A DNA stretch of 39,887 bases from Pseudobutyrivibrio sp. (lineage in GTDB: Bacteria > Bacillota > Clostridia > Lachnospirales > Lachnospiraceae). The DNA lies in contig JAILKL010000104.1 of NCBI GenBank assembly GCA_024693775.1, positions 1-39,887 on the forward strand, given 5' to 3'. The translations under genes and the position numbers were made by a program. Below the pieces are notes generated by a model that saw nothing but the letters and a program-made list of their open reading frames with translations, was not told the DNA's origin and made no database searches. This document shows positions 1-9,028 of the stretch, one piece after another; positions within the stretch are counted from its first letter, which is position 1; every line of letters begins with the position of its first letter.

Positions 1-219
1 GATAACATCCTGTGGTGGAAAATCTGCAACCTGTTCCTTTAATGAAACGCGTTTTGAAACACGATCAATGAATGGAATGATTACATGGAAACCTGGTCCC
101 AATGTGTTGTGATACTTACCAAGTCTTTCAATGACAAATACATATCCCTGTGGTACAATGCGGATTCCAAATCCAACTGCAATCAAAACTAAGACTAATA
201 CAACAATTAAAATTCCCAT
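1..219 (-). CDS. SPFH/band 7 domain protein (stomatin/paraslipin-like), 5' part only
   Basis: The reverse strand from 219 encodes 73 residues that run off the left edge, so only the N-terminus is present. It starts MGILIVVLVLVLIAVGFGIR, a single hydrophobic anchor, followed by IVPQGYVFVIERLGKYH and GPGFHVIIPFIDRV. This is the typical opening of the SPFH/band 7 family (paraslipin, QmcA/YbbK type). These are membrane-anchored proteins that oligomerise and organise membrane microdomains or assist membrane proteases. A good Shine-Dalgarno (GGGAGGAC) sits just upstream of the ATG. The family call is firm; the subfamily and partner (often an NfeD protein next door) lie outside the window. Confidence 0.88.
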   Translation of the reverse strand, partial: MGILIVVLVLVLIAVGFGIRIVPQGYVFVIERLGKYHNTLGPGFHVIIPFIDRVSKRVSLKEQVADFPPQDVI

Positions 220-298
220 AAAATGTCCTCCCTTTTGTAAAACATCTATTGTCATTATTGTAGTCCATTAGAATTAGAAATTCATCAAGTTTTTTAAC

Positions 299-928
299 TT
301 AACTTTCACTTTCCTTCTCAATCACCACAACCCCAGAGCAGTAGCTCTTTGGTTCGTACTTGATTCCTGGGAAATGCTGCTGCAATTCATCCAACACAAA
401 GTAGATTTCATCATCGTCCCAGCGTTGGCCTTCTTCCGCCTTGCACTGCTCAAGCTTTTCACGAGTTTCAAAAGCAACATCTCCAAATAGGATTTTTCCG
501 CCGTCATTTAACAAGCCAAGAAGCTCATTGATAAACTCTATCTTCTGCTCATCATTAAGATGATGAATAGAATAAGTACCAACGATGAAATCAAATTTCT
601 TCTCATGTAACTCTGGCACTATTCCCTTAGTGATATCTCCTTGATAAAGCTTTGCTTCTGGCATCTTCTCCTGAGCAAGCTCAATCATACGAGCTGAGAA
701 ATCCTGGCCATATACTTCACAGCCATGCTCATAAAGCTTAGAAGTAAGTGTGGCTGTTCCAAAGCCGATATCTAAAACTGCTGCGCCAGGCTTTTCCATA
801 ATCACCTCATAGATGTAGCCTAACACATTCTTATAGCCAGCAAACGGATAAACATTGCTCTCCTCTGATAATCCAACTGCCTCGTCATATCCATCTGCCC
901 ATAAATCGAATCCCTTGTTGTCTAACAT
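299..928 (-). CDS. Class I SAM-dependent methyltransferase
   Basis: 209 residues, the usual size for a stand-alone Rossmann-fold methyltransferase. Motif I is VLDIGFGTAT at about residues 51-60, followed by an acidic motif II region (VYGQDFSARMIELA) and motif IV-like FDFIVGTYSIHHL. The N-terminus (FDLWADGYDEAV) resembles the YrrT group of Firmicute methyltransferases. The substrate cannot be read from the sequence. The start is supported by AGAGGAGG a few bases before the ATG. It is transcribed toward the band 7 gene, with about 80 bp between them and no terminator hairpin that I can see, so the two may be co-transcribed. Confidence 0.85.
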   Translation of the reverse strand: MLDNKGFDLWADGYDEAVGLSEESNVYPFAGYKNVLGYIYEVIMEKPGAAVLDIGFGTATLTSKLYEHGCEVYGQDFSARMIELAQEKMPEAKLYQGDITKGIVPELHEKKFDFIVGTYSIHHLNDEQKIEFINELLGLLNDGGKILFGDVAFETREKLEQCKAEEGQRWDDDEIYFVLDELQQHFPGIKYEPKSYCSGVVVIEKESES

Positions 929-961
929 AATCTGCCTCCTCTATTTATGTCATTTTCTTAC

Positions 962-999
962 CTGTTCACTTTATCAATTTAACCCACAAAAGTAAACAG
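962..999. promoter_or_regulatory. 11-bp inverted repeat upstream of the methyltransferase gene
   Basis: CTGTTCACTTT (962-972) and AAAGTAAACAG (989-999) are complementary at 10 of 11 positions with a 16-nt spacer. The pair lies between the coaBC terminator and the methyltransferase start. It could be an operator for the methyltransferase gene or a second terminator-like hairpin. No function is shown. Confidence 0.3.
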
Positions 1000-1002
1000 C
1001 CT

Positions 1003-1031
1003 AAAAAATGAGCAACCCACTTAAGGGTTGC
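1003..1031 (-). terminator. Rho-independent terminator after coaBC
   Basis: Seven-base-pair stem GCAACCC/GGGTTGC (1012-1018 with 1025-1031) and a six-base loop. On the minus strand it is followed by a T-rich run (ATTTTTT). It sits 9 bp past the coaBC stop codon. Confidence 0.8.
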
Positions 1032-1039
1032 CCATTTTA

Positions 1040-2230
1040 TTATCTCCCTATTATTTCATCGAAAATGGCATTTGCCACATCATCCTTTGACATAATTGGT
1101 AGCTCGCTGGCGTTATCTGCTGTAATAAGTGTTACAACATTTGTATCCGTACCGAAGCCAGCCCCCGCTGTCCTCAGGTTGTTCGCTACAATCATATCCA
1201 CGTTTTTCTTTTTTAGTTTAGCGCGGGAATTCTCAAGCATGTTTTCCGTCTCCATTGAGAATCCACAAATAAACTGTCCGTCTACTCTGTGGCTACCTAG
1301 ATATGACAATATATCCTCTGTTCTTTCTAATTCAATTGCGGCTGCCTCGCCATCCTTCTTTTTAATCTTCTCTGCTGCAACTGTGGCAGGTCTATAATCT
1401 GCAACTGCTGCACTCTTTATTATAATGTCGCACTTCCCCGCCCTTTCTTTAACAGCCTGGGCCATTTCCGCGGCACTAGTTACATTGACTACCTCTACAA
1501 ACATAGGTGGTTCAATGGCAACTGGCCCTGAAACAAGTGTGACCTCTGCGCCTCTCATCATAGCAACACGGGCAATGGCATATCCCATTTTTCCTGTGCT
1601 GTGATTGCTGATGTAGCGGACTGGATCAATTGCTTCCTCGGTTGGACCGGCTGTCACCAATACTTTCTTCCCCTCAAGGTCATGTTCATATGCCAGCTCT
1701 TTAAGAATATACTGTAGCAATACCTCTGGGTCTGGCATCTTGCCAGCACCAGTGTCTCCACATGCTAAATATCCACTAGCTGGATCGATTATTTCGAATC
1801 CGTATTTACGAAGTGTGTCGAGATTGTCCTGAACAATTGGATTAGTAAACATATTTGTATTCATAGCAGGGCTAACTAGCTTTTTGCACTTAGCTGCTAG
1901 AATTGTTGTAGTGAGCATGTCGTCTGCTATACCATGTGCCATCTTTGCGATTACGTTTGCACTAGCTGGCGCAACCATAAAAATGTCAGCACGCTTGGCA
2001 AGAGCCACATGCTCTACATTAAACTGAAAATTACGATCAAATGTATCTACAAGACATTTATTCGATGTAAGTGTTTCAAAGGTAATTGGGTTTATGAAAT
2101 TTGTGGCATTCTTTGTCATGATGACATTTACATCCGCCCCAAGCTTCACCAATGCTGATGCTAAATTTGCAATTTTGTATGCTGCTATAGAGCCTGTAAC
2201 ACCAAGCACTACACATTTACCTTTTAACAT
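1040..2230 (-). CDS. coaBC: Bifunctional phosphopantothenoylcysteine decarboxylase / phosphopantothenate-cysteine ligase
   Basis: 396 residues, normal for CoaBC. It makes 4'-phosphopantetheine from 4'-phosphopantothenate and cysteine in coenzyme A synthesis. The N-terminal HFCD flavoprotein half (CoaC) shows GSIAAYK (13-19), the conserved His in NVEH (74), PAMN (121-124) and the active-site Cys in ACGDTG (157). The C-terminal CoaB half begins near 188 with TAGPTEEAIDPVR and STGKMG, then AAVADYRP and GFSMET. RBS AGAGGT lies upstream of the ATG. The ECF S component gene lies 103 bp upstream on the same strand. A small hairpin (GTAAGC/GCTTAC, 2248-2262) precedes the RBS and could affect translation. 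Confidence 0.97.
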   Translation of the reverse strand: MLKGKCVVLGVTGSIAAYKIANLASALVKLGADVNVIMTKNATNFINPITFETLTSNKCLVDTFDRNFQFNVEHVALAKRADIFMVAPASANVIAKMAHGIADDMLTTTILAAKCKKLVSPAMNTNMFTNPIVQDNLDTLRKYGFEIIDPASGYLACGDTGAGKMPDPEVLLQYILKELAYEHDLEGKKVLVTAGPTEEAIDPVRYISNHSTGKMGYAIARVAMMRGAEVTLVSGPVAIEPPMFVEVVNVTSAAEMAQAVKERAGKCDIIIKSAAVADYRPATVAAEKIKKKDGEAAAIELERTEDILSYLGSHRVDGQFICGFSMETENMLENSRAKLKKKNVDMIVANNLRTAGAGFGTDTNVVTLITADNASELPIMSKDDVANAIFDEIIGR

Positions 2231-2333
2231 AAATACCTCTTTTCAATGTAAGCTTTGCTTACCTTTTTTCATTTAAATGCTGTTTAAAACTTGCTTTTCA
2301 TAACATTTTAGAACTGATTCTCTAAAATTACAA

Positions 2334-3260
2334 TTATTCTGCCATCTGGCTAACTGACTCTTCGTGTTCAACAACCTTTATGGGTCTAGTCGACTTTCCA
2401 TTGTTGTACACGCCTGCTGGCTGAATCTTATCTAAAACAATTCCTACAAGATAAACAATGATGGCACCAACAACAGCCTCGATAACACCATTGAAGCTGA
2501 TAACTCCACCAATCATTGTCATAAGAGCATCTGGATCAACTCCTACAGCCTCTGCATATGGATATTTGTAGAATACATAAATGCTACCCATAACAAGAAG
2601 TGTATTTGTCATAGCACCAGCAATACCTGCTGTGATAAATCCAAGTGCCTTTGCATCCTTGTTCATAAATAAATATTCAATTCCTGCAAAAGCTGCGATG
2701 CCAATTACTACTCCAAGAATCTGGGCAACTGCAACTGACATACCAAGTCCCTGCTGTGAAATCATTTTATTGAAAAATGCGAACACACCAAATCCAAGAA
2801 TAAAGGAAATAACAGCGTTAATAATTGAACCGTAAACTACCTTTTTGTCTGAGCTAATGGCTCTCTTGATTCCAATGTATACGAAGTAAGGTACAACACC
2901 GATTAATACTCTAGGAACAACTGCAATGAATGTACTCTTGAGTACAAGTAAAAGAGCTGCGCCAACAGTATCATGTGGAAGCATTGAAAGAGCTGCCACT
3001 GGTGAGAATACGAAAGCAGATAATGATGCTGCTCCCATAGAGCTCTTGATTAAGCTGGTAAGACCAAATACTCCTCCAAGGAATCCGCCCTTCTTTGGTC
3101 CTAAGAATAATGAACCAAGAATAACTGGAATATGAAGTGTGGTTGCATTAATAACTACAAGTGGAATAAATCCGAGTGGTGTGGAAGCCATAACTACAAT
3201 AATGGCTACGAATAATGCTGTGAGCACAAGCCCATAGCTTTTAGAATTGTTGCTTTGCAT
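2334..3260 (-). CDS. ECF transporter S component, probable pantothenate uptake
   Basis: 308 residues from the chosen start. A longer frame opens at 3320, but the ATG at 3260 has a strong AAAGGAGG seven bases upstream and the extra 20 residues are charged and unlike a membrane protein start, so I use 3260. The protein is almost all hydrophobic, with about eight membrane segments. It carries the S-component pattern LVLTALFVAIIVVM near the N-terminus and the motif FLGPKKGGFLGGVFGLTS. S components bind a vitamin and dock to a shared EcfA/A'/T energy module encoded elsewhere. Substrate is inferred only from the downstream coaBC: pantothenate fits. It is longer than typical S components (about 190 residues), so the second half may be an extra membrane domain. 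Confidence 0.8.
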   Translation of the reverse strand: MQSNNSKSYGLVLTALFVAIIVVMASTPLGFIPLVVINATTLHIPVILGSLFLGPKKGGFLGGVFGLTSLIKSSMGAASLSAFVFSPVAALSMLPHDTVGAALLLVLKSTFIAVVPRVLIGVVPYFVYIGIKRAISSDKKVVYGSIINAVISFILGFGVFAFFNKMISQQGLGMSVAVAQILGVVIGIAAFAGIEYLFMNKDAKALGFITAGIAGAMTNTLLVMGSIYVFYKYPYAEAVGVDPDALMTMIGGVISFNGVIEAVVGAIIVYLVGIVLDKIQPAGVYNNGKSTRPIKVVEHEESVSQMAE

Positions 3261-3345
3261 ATAATCCTCCTTTTGGTAGAAGCCGTCTAGCGGTCTCCTC
3301 CTGTGAACATAAAATAGCAAGCGTTAATTTTTTAACAGCATTTGG

Positions 3346-3375
3346 ATTTTACCACATATTTACAATTTTGAACAC
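3346..3375 (-). promoter_or_regulatory. Likely promoter of the ECF S component-coaBC unit
   Basis: On the minus strand an extended -10 box, TGGTAAAAT (3354-3346), with a weak -35 (TGTTCA) about 17 bp upstream. It would give a leader of about 80 nt before the ATG at 3260. Confidence 0.4.
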
Positions 3376-3427
3376 TGTTTAATTCTAAACTGATGTGTTA
3401 ACATGATAGCACTTTACAAATATTGCA

Positions 3428-3455
3428 TTGGCTTCAGTATTTGTCCCATTATAAA
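3428..3455 (+). promoter_or_regulatory. Possible promoter of the dihydrouridine synthase gene
   Basis: TTGGCT (3428-3433), 16 bp, TATAAA (3450-3455), ending 19 bp before the ATG. The -10 is good, the -35 only partial. Confidence 0.35.
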
Positions 3456-3474
3456 TATATGATAGAGGTATCCT

Positions 3475-4455
3475 ATGAAAAATATTTACCTGGCGCCACT
3501 GGAAGGCGTTACAGATAGCATTTATCGAAACACCTTCGAAAAATATTATGGCGGTGTGGCAAAATACTTTACACCTTTTATATCGCCAAATTCTACATTT
3601 AAATTTACTACCCGTGAATTCAAGGAAATCAATCCTGAAAAGAATAATATAGAAACCACCGTTCCACAGCTTTTAACAAACAAGGCTGAGCACTTTCTTT
3701 GGGCTGCTGCAGAGATTGCATCCTTGGGATTTAAGGAAATCAATTTTAACCTAGGCTGTCCTAGTGGCACTGTGGTGGCAAAGAAAAAGGGCTCTGGTCT
3801 TTTATATTATCCGGAAGACCTCGATAATATGCTCTATGAGATTTTTGATGGACTGGACAAAGCCTGCCGACTAGTAGATGCAAAAGCGCCTGCCATTTCC
3901 ATCAAAACAAGACTAGGAAAAGCAGACCCTGAGGAATTTTATGAGGTATTAGATATTTATAATAAATATCCTATTTCTGAGCTAACCATTCATCCTCGTG
4001 TTCAAACTGATTTCTATCGTGAGCCTATTCGCCCAGAATTCTTTGAATATGCCTATGAGCATGCAAAAGCACCTCTTATATTCAATGGTGATTTAGTTAC
4101 TTGCGATGATATAGAAAATACACTTCGTAAATACGAATCAATAGATGCTGTTATGATTGGACGTGGGCTTATTGCAAATCCTGAGCTTGCCCTTGAATAT
4201 GAAAAAGGCCTAGAGCATAAAGCCCTAGACCCAAGATTATTCAAAGATTTTCATAATGAACTGTTATGTGAATATACCGAAATACTTTCTGGTGAAAAGC
4301 CTGTGCTCCATCGCATGAAGGAGTTTTGGGGCTTCTGGCAAAACAGTTTTCCTGATAGCGAAAAGGCTATAAAAAAGATCAAGAAATCAAATCGTATATG
4401 CGATTATAAAGATAATGTAAATATCCTAATCTCTTCTGCGATTTCCGCTAACTAA
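3475..4455 (+). CDS. dus: tRNA-dihydrouridine synthase
   Basis: 326 residues, FMN-dependent TIM-barrel enzyme that reduces uridines in the tRNA D-arm. It opens with MKNIYLAPLEGVTDSIYRN, matching the Dus start (LAPMEGVTD). It has the conserved catalytic Cys in FNLGCPS (Cys95), the phosphate/FMN motifs SIKTRLG and IFNGDL, and VMIGRG near the C-terminus. RBS AGAGGT precedes the ATG. Its last 30 bases overlap the 3' end of the convergent zinc peptidase gene, so there is no room for a normal terminator. The exact Dus subfamily cannot be fixed by eye. Confidence 0.93.
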   Translation: MKNIYLAPLEGVTDSIYRNTFEKYYGGVAKYFTPFISPNSTFKFTTREFKEINPEKNNIETTVPQLLTNKAEHFLWAAAEIASLGFKEINFNLGCPSGTVVAKKKGSGLLYYPEDLDNMLYEIFDGLDKACRLVDAKAPAISIKTRLGKADPEEFYEVLDIYNKYPISELTIHPRVQTDFYREPIRPEFFEYAYEHAKAPLIFNGDLVTCDDIENTLRKYESIDAVMIGRGLIANPELALEYEKGLEHKALDPRLFKDFHNELLCEYTEILSGEKPVLHRMKEFWGFWQNSFPDSEKAIKKIKKSNRICDYKDNVNILISSAISAN

Positions 4456-5130
4456 TAATACTAATCTAAGAAGCTGTAAGATAGTAGCAAACAGTGCTGC
4501 CACATAGGTCATGGCTGCGGCCTTTAACACCTTTGTGGCACCTCTATGCTCATCACCCTCTAGAATGTGATCTCTCTCTAAAATCTTCAATGCTCTAGCG
4601 CTGGCATCAAATTCCACTGGAAGAGTAATCAACTGAAAAGCTACAACAAATGTGAATAACACAATACCTGCCTGGGCAAGTGGTGTATTACCAATCAAAA
4701 TACCAATAAGTATAACTGGCCATGAAATCCATGAGCCTATATTGGCAAGTGGTACAGATGCTGAACGAAGCTTTAATGGTGCATATCCCTCCTGGTGCTG
4801 GATAGCATGTCCACACTCATGGGCTGCTACGCCAAGGGCTGCCACACTGGTCTTGCCGTATACTGCATCTGAAAGTCTAAGGACCTTTTCGTTTGGTGAA
4901 TAGTGGTCTGTAAGATTTCCTCTGATGCGCTCTATTCTAACATCATAAATTCCTGCTGCATGTAAAATATGCTCTGCCACCTGATTAGATGTAATTCCAC
5001 GGGAATTTCTGATTCTATCGTATCGACTGTATGTTGATTGAACCTTCATTGATGCAAATCCAGAAATTAAAGCACCAATAATAACTAAAATATATGTTGG
5101 ATCAAACATGAAACCATATCCGTAATACAT
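4426..5130 (-). CDS. Membrane neutral zinc metallopeptidase (YugP family)
   Basis: 234 residues. It carries an HExxH zinc site, AAHECGHAIQHQ (His104-Glu105-His108), flanked by hydrophobic segments at about 12-30, 127-170 and 205-228. This fits the putative neutral zinc metallopeptidase family that includes Bacillus YugP. These are membrane proteins of unclear substrate, distantly like HtpX. A strong AGGAGG precedes the ATG. The 3' end overlaps the dus gene on the opposite strand by 30 bp. Confidence 0.88.
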   Translation of the reverse strand: MYYGYGFMFDPTYILVIIGALISGFASMKVQSTYSRYDRIRNSRGITSNQVAEHILHAAGIYDVRIERIRGNLTDHYSPNEKVLRLSDAVYGKTSVAALGVAAHECGHAIQHQEGYAPLKLRSASVPLANIGSWISWPVILIGILIGNTPLAQAGIVLFTFVVAFQLITLPVEFDASARALKILERDHILEGDEHRGATKVLKAAAMTYVAALFATILQLLRLVLLVSGNRRRD

Positions 5131-5149
5131 AATTTATCCTCCTATGATT

Positions 5150-5192
5150 TACTAATATTAGTATAATACTGCCGCCTACATTTATACTAATA
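5150..5192 (-). promoter_or_regulatory. Promoter with overlapping palindrome for the zinc peptidase gene
   Basis: TATACT on the minus strand (5165-5160) is a good -10. It overlaps a perfect 14-bp palindrome, TACTAATATTAGTA (5150-5163). A related half (TATACTAATA) lies at 5183-5192. The arrangement looks like an operator over the -10/start region. No regulator is identified. Confidence 0.35.
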
Positions 5193-5214
5193 AAATAATA
5201 TTAAATATTTATAA

Positions 5215-5260
5215 AGTAAAACCCCACAGAAGGTTTTTACACCATTTGTGAGGTTTTACT
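5215..5260 (-). terminator. Terminator after the chemoreceptor pair
   Basis: AGTAAAACCCCACA (5215-5228) pairs with TGTGAGGTTTTACT (5247-5260): a 14-bp stem with one mismatch and an 18-nt loop. It ends in TTTTACTTTA on the minus strand, directly after the chemoreceptor stop. The symmetric sequence could work in both directions. Confidence 0.65.
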
Positions 5261-5286
5261 TAATTATCATTTATTTTAGCAAAGCT

Positions 5287-7344
5287 TTAAAATTCATCAT
5301 TATTTACATTTTCTTCAACCCTTTTGGCTGAATCGATTGTAAATCTAACCATGCTTTCATTGATTGTATCAACAGCATTTGAAACTGATGTGGCTGCATC
5401 GGCAACTCTCTCGCTGGATGCGGCAACCTCCTTTGAGGTCTCAGTAACCTTTTCAACATTTGATGCAATCTCCTGAGTAGATGCTGACTGCTCCTCCGAT
5501 ACAGAAGCCATGTTTGTGGCAACATCGTTTACTCGACGCATCTGCTCTGCCATATCATTCAATGTAGCTGTGGCTGATCCTAATTCTACAGTGATTTCAT
5601 TAAAGGTGTCAGCTGCTGTGTTTACAGATTCTGCACTGTTATTGATAAGCTCTGTATTGGCTGCAGATTTATCAGATAGGTCGCGAACTCTGTCGGACAT
5701 TTCCTTGATAATATCTGCAATTTGGTTTGTAGCATCTGCAGAATTGTTAGCAAGTGCTCCAATTTCTGTAGCAACAACTGCAAAGCCCTTTCCTGCCTCA
5801 CCAGCTCTGGCTGCCTCGATACTTGCATTTAAAGAAAGTAAATTGGTCTGGCTGGAAATAGAATTAATCAAATCAACAATCTGTGTGATTTCCTGTGCAG
5901 CATCATCAACGCTGGCAACTGCCTCTGCCATATCCTGCATAGATGCAACAATGTGGTCCATACCCTCTGCTACGTTCTTCATATCCTGCTGTCCCACATC
6001 AGCCTTCTGTACCAGGTCGTTCATTGTATTTTCGATTTGCTCTTCCTCTGTGGTTACGTCTGCGATAGTCTGAGCAAGTGTTGTGGCATTTTCTGCAACC
6101 TCTGTTACTGCATCTGCCATATTATCAATATTCTCTCGAATCTGGTCCATAGATGCTGACTGGTCATTGGCTGCTGCCTCCAACCCTTCAGCTGTTTCCT
6201 TTGAAACCTGCGCATCATTTAAAAGATTCTGAGATACTGTCTTGATTTGAATCAAGCTTTCACGCATACCATTGATAAAATCGCCCATGGCTGTATTCAT
6301 AAATGCAATTTCATCATTACCCTTTGATTCAATATCTACAGTGAAATCTCCACTTGCAATCTTTTCAATATTTTCTGTAAGTGCTGTAACAGGCTTTTTA
6401 ATCATATTTGAAAGAACTCTTACCATAACAATTACAACAATCAATACTGCTGCAAATGTAAAGATAACAAGTGCTACCAAAATCTTGTAAAGTGTAGCTA
6501 GCACCTCAGACTTTTTGGCATAGGTAATTACCTGCCAATCTGTTCCATCTACTGTAGAGGATACCATGTAATATTTATCTCCACCTGCTGTTACAGTGGT
6601 AAGCACATTGTCCTCTACTCCAAGAAATCCACCAACAGCCTTTAGGAATTTATCATCTGTGTTATCAGCAATATTGGTTCCGCAAACCTCTGTATCCTTA
6701 TATGTAAGAATCAATCCATCTGTGGTAACCATCATAGCGCCACCAGTTTTATATAGCTGAATAGAGTTTAAAGTCTCCTGTATTGTGCCCATCATAATAT
6801 CACAGGCAAAGCATCCCTCACGTCCATCCTTTAGATGAACATGCCTAATAACTGTTGAGCAAAGCTCACCTGTTACATTGTCAAAATATGGAACATCATA
6901 ATAGTAGAACCATGTATTATCATAGCCTAAGGCCTCTTTGTACCATGGCTTTTCTGTGATTCCTTCCATGGTAAAGCCCGGGTCAGAAGGATAAAAGAAC
7001 GAACCATCCTCCAATGCTAAATATGCGCCGGTAGGAATAGTGTCGTATCTTCCTACTGTCTGGGTAAGATAACTCATTATCTCCTCATCACTTTGGAAAT
7101 TCAGGTTTTCCACTGAATCAGCTACGCCATTTAAATAGTAGAAGGTAGAGTTTAAAACTTTATTAACCTCGCCTGCATCTACTATAACCTCACTCTTCAG
7201 GGATTTATCAATCAAATCCTTGATCATACTTGTTCCAAAGATTGCGGCAATTGATTCTCCGATTATAACGCTACAAATTAATAGTGCTGCAAAAAATAGC
7301 GTTAATTTTTTGCTGATTGCCTTAGGTGCTATTTTTTTCTCCAT
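5287..7344 (-). CDS. Methyl-accepting chemotaxis protein with Cache sensor and HAMP
   Basis: 685 residues. Membrane segment 1 at about 14-36, an extracellular Cache-type sensor at about 40-285 ([16 protein letters not shown] is a dCache-like stretch), membrane segment 2 at about 287-311, HAMP at about 312-365. A long coiled-coil signalling domain follows, with the hairpin tip [20 protein letters not shown] at about 498-517. It binds an external ligand and controls CheA. RBS GGAGG lies nine bases upstream. It is 38 bp downstream of a second receptor gene on the same strand and probably shares its transcript. The ligand is not predictable; Cache sensors often bind amino or organic acids. Confidence 0.95.
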   Translation of the reverse strand: MEKKIAPKAISKKLTLFFAALLICSVIIGESIAAIFGTSMIKDLIDKSLKSEVIVDAGEVNKVLNSTFYYLNGVADSVENLNFQSDEEIMSYLTQTVGRYDTIPTGAYLALEDGSFFYPSDPGFTMEGITEKPWYKEALGYDNTWFYYYDVPYFDNVTGELCSTVIRHVHLKDGREGCFACDIMMGTIQETLNSIQLYKTGGAMMVTTDGLILTYKDTEVCGTNIADNTDDKFLKAVGGFLGVEDNVLTTVTAGGDKYYMVSSTVDGTDWQVITYAKKSEVLATLYKILVALVIFTFAAVLIVVIVMVRVLSNMIKKPVTALTENIEKIASGDFTVDIESKGNDEIAFMNTAMGDFINGMRESLIQIKTVSQNLLNDAQVSKETAEGLEAAANDQSASMDQIRENIDNMADAVTEVAENATTLAQTIADVTTEEEQIENTMNDLVQKADVGQQDMKNVAEGMDHIVASMQDMAEAVASVDDAAQEITQIVDLINSISSQTNLLSLNASIEAARAGEAGKGFAVVATEIGALANNSADATNQIADIIKEMSDRVRDLSDKSAANTELINNSAESVNTAADTFNEITVELGSATATLNDMAEQMRRVNDVATNMASVSEEQSASTQEIASNVEKVTETSKEVAASSERVADAATSVSNAVDTINESMVRFTIDSAKRVEENVNNDEF

Positions 7345-7382
7345 ACCCTGATGCCTCCATTTTACTACATCACACTGTTACC

Positions 7383-8870
7383 TTACTTTAGGGCCATCTC
7401 TTCCATCTCTTTTGCGATTTTGTTTATAACCTCTAATGTTTCATTCATATTTCTAAGAGCATCCATGGCATCATCACTAACTGAACCAACTGTATCTGTG
7501 GCTGCTGCCACCTCCTCTGATGTAGCTGATAAATTGGTAATGTTTTCCATAATCTCTGTATTAGCACTAATAACCTCATCTACCGATGATTTTACCTGTA
7601 CAACACCAGTTCTTAGCTCGTCTGTACCCTCTTTAATAGTGTCTAATTTAGTACCGGTTTCACTAATAAGCTCGTTTTGTTTAGTAGCATACTCCGCTGA
7701 CTTTGACATGGCGTCTGCTGCCGAACGAGCATCTGAGGTTAATCTCTCTATAATTTTTGCAATCTCTTCTGTAGCCTCTCTTGTACTTTCAGAAAGAGCT
7801 CGTATTTCATCTGCAACAACTGCAAAACCCTTTCCTGCCTCACCTGCTCTAGCAGCCTCAATTGAAGCATTTAGTGCTAATAAATTTGTCTGACTAGAAA
7901 TACCAAGAATTGTTTCTGTAATACCTTGAATATCTTGGATACTGTCATTCAGCGCCTTTGTTGTATCGCTAGTTTCAATATTTATATTAGCAACCTTTTC
8001 AGCCTGGTTCTTTAATTGATTTACTAACTCTACACCTTCGTTTACTGATCCTTCAACGTTTCTAGATACTTCATCGATATTATTAGCTTCTCTACCAACA
8101 ACGTTTATACTTTCCTGAATAACTGCTGTCTTGTTTGTTTGATTTTCAATAGCTTCTGCAGTAGTCTTTGTTCCCTCAACAATTTCAATAACAGAATCAT
8201 GAACTACATTCATAGACTCATTTAAGTTTGTTGATACCTCATTTGCCTCTTCAAATTTCTTGTTAAGATTTTCTGCTAACTCAACAATTGTCTCTGATGT
8301 TTCTTTAATATCTTCCGCATGTTCTTTTATAGTATCCAAGGTTTCGAAATTCTGTCTGCGCTGTTGCTTACAAACAATAACAGCAATTGTACAGCCGATA
8401 ATACTGAACATTAACTGTGTAAATAATTCATGAATTGTAATATTTCCTCTGTGTATTTCAATAGCTCCAGATGTAATTAAGCAGAAAATTGCAATAAAAC
8501 AACCTAATCGTACTGTATTTGCCTCACCATAAATCATTACAATCAAAATAATTGTATACATAAACGCATACATATGCTCATCTGCAGGGTAATAAATAGT
8601 AATCAAAAAGAGAACAACCATAGACAAAGTAATACAATACTTATACCTATACTTTTCGCCAAAGGACATGGCACAAACCTGAAATAGAATAATATCAAGC
8701 ACTGCAATGGCTAATCTTATAATAGTCCAGGTATCTGGGCCCTCAAATATTAAGGTCCTTAACCCAATAATAATAAGCGCAATACAAGTTATTGTTCCGC
8801 AATATCTAGCCAATCGATTCTTTTCATACATTTGTCTGGTTTCAATATCCATCTTCTCGTTTGTTTCCAT
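7383..8870 (-). CDS. Methyl-accepting chemotaxis protein with six-TM N-terminal domain, no HAMP
   Basis: 495 residues. The first 170 residues hold about six hydrophobic segments (near 22-42, 48-69, 78-95, 101-115, 121-137, 150-168) with only short loops and no extracellular sensor. After that comes a straight coiled-coil signalling domain with the tip [20 protein letters not shown] at about 325-344. I see no HAMP between membrane and signalling parts. Such receptors are thought to sense membrane state, membrane-embedded ligands or cytoplasmic cues. The start is supported by GGAGG before the ATG. Likely first gene of a two-receptor operon. Confidence 0.93.
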   Translation of the reverse strand: METNEKMDIETRQMYEKNRLARYCGTITCIALIIIGLRTLIFEGPDTWTIIRLAIAVLDIILFQVCAMSFGEKYRYKYCITLSMVVLFLITIYYPADEHMYAFMYTIILIVMIYGEANTVRLGCFIAIFCLITSGAIEIHRGNITIHELFTQLMFSIIGCTIAVIVCKQQRRQNFETLDTIKEHAEDIKETSETIVELAENLNKKFEEANEVSTNLNESMNVVHDSVIEIVEGTKTTAEAIENQTNKTAVIQESINVVGREANNIDEVSRNVEGSVNEGVELVNQLKNQAEKVANINIETSDTTKALNDSIQDIQGITETILGISSQTNLLALNASIEAARAGEAGKGFAVVADEIRALSESTREATEEIAKIIERLTSDARSAADAMSKSAEYATKQNELISETGTKLDTIKEGTDELRTGVVQVKSSVDEVISANTEIMENITNLSATSEEVAAATDTVGSVSDDAMDALRNMNETLEVINKIAKEMEEMALK

Positions 8871-8993
8871 TTTGCTTCCTCCATCCTTGTACTATTAAAG
8901 ATATTTAGCGGTATTCGCCCACATTAGTAAAGTTAGTATATCAACTTTTTCAGACTATTTATCTCTTTTAACAGAAATTTCGCAAAACTTTCA

Positions 8994-9022
8994 TTGCCCT
9001 TAAATAATTACATAAGTACAAT
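8994..9022 (+). promoter_or_regulatory. Promoter of the DUF4422 gene, possibly leaderless
   Basis: TTGCCC (8994-8999), exactly 17 bp, TACAAT (9017-9022). The ATG is at 9029, so transcription would start at or next to the start codon. No Shine-Dalgarno is present, which fits a leaderless message. Confidence 0.45.
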
Positions 9023-9028
9023 CAAATT

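Noticed and set aside
2248-2262. GTAAGC-TTT-GCTTAC hairpin before coaBC as a terminator
   Set aside because: The T-run lies on the plus strand, where no gene precedes it. On the coaBC strand it only sits ahead of the RBS.
2305-2328. ATTTTAGA/TCTAAAAT hairpin after the ECF S component gene
   Set aside because: The stem is almost all A-T and no T-run follows, so it is not a convincing terminator.
8930-8965. Sigma-D-like motif (TAAA ... GTTGATAT on the minus strand) before the chemoreceptor pair
   Set aside because: The spacer is only 12 nt where about 15 is expected, and GTTGATAT matches the -10 at six of eight. Too weak to call.
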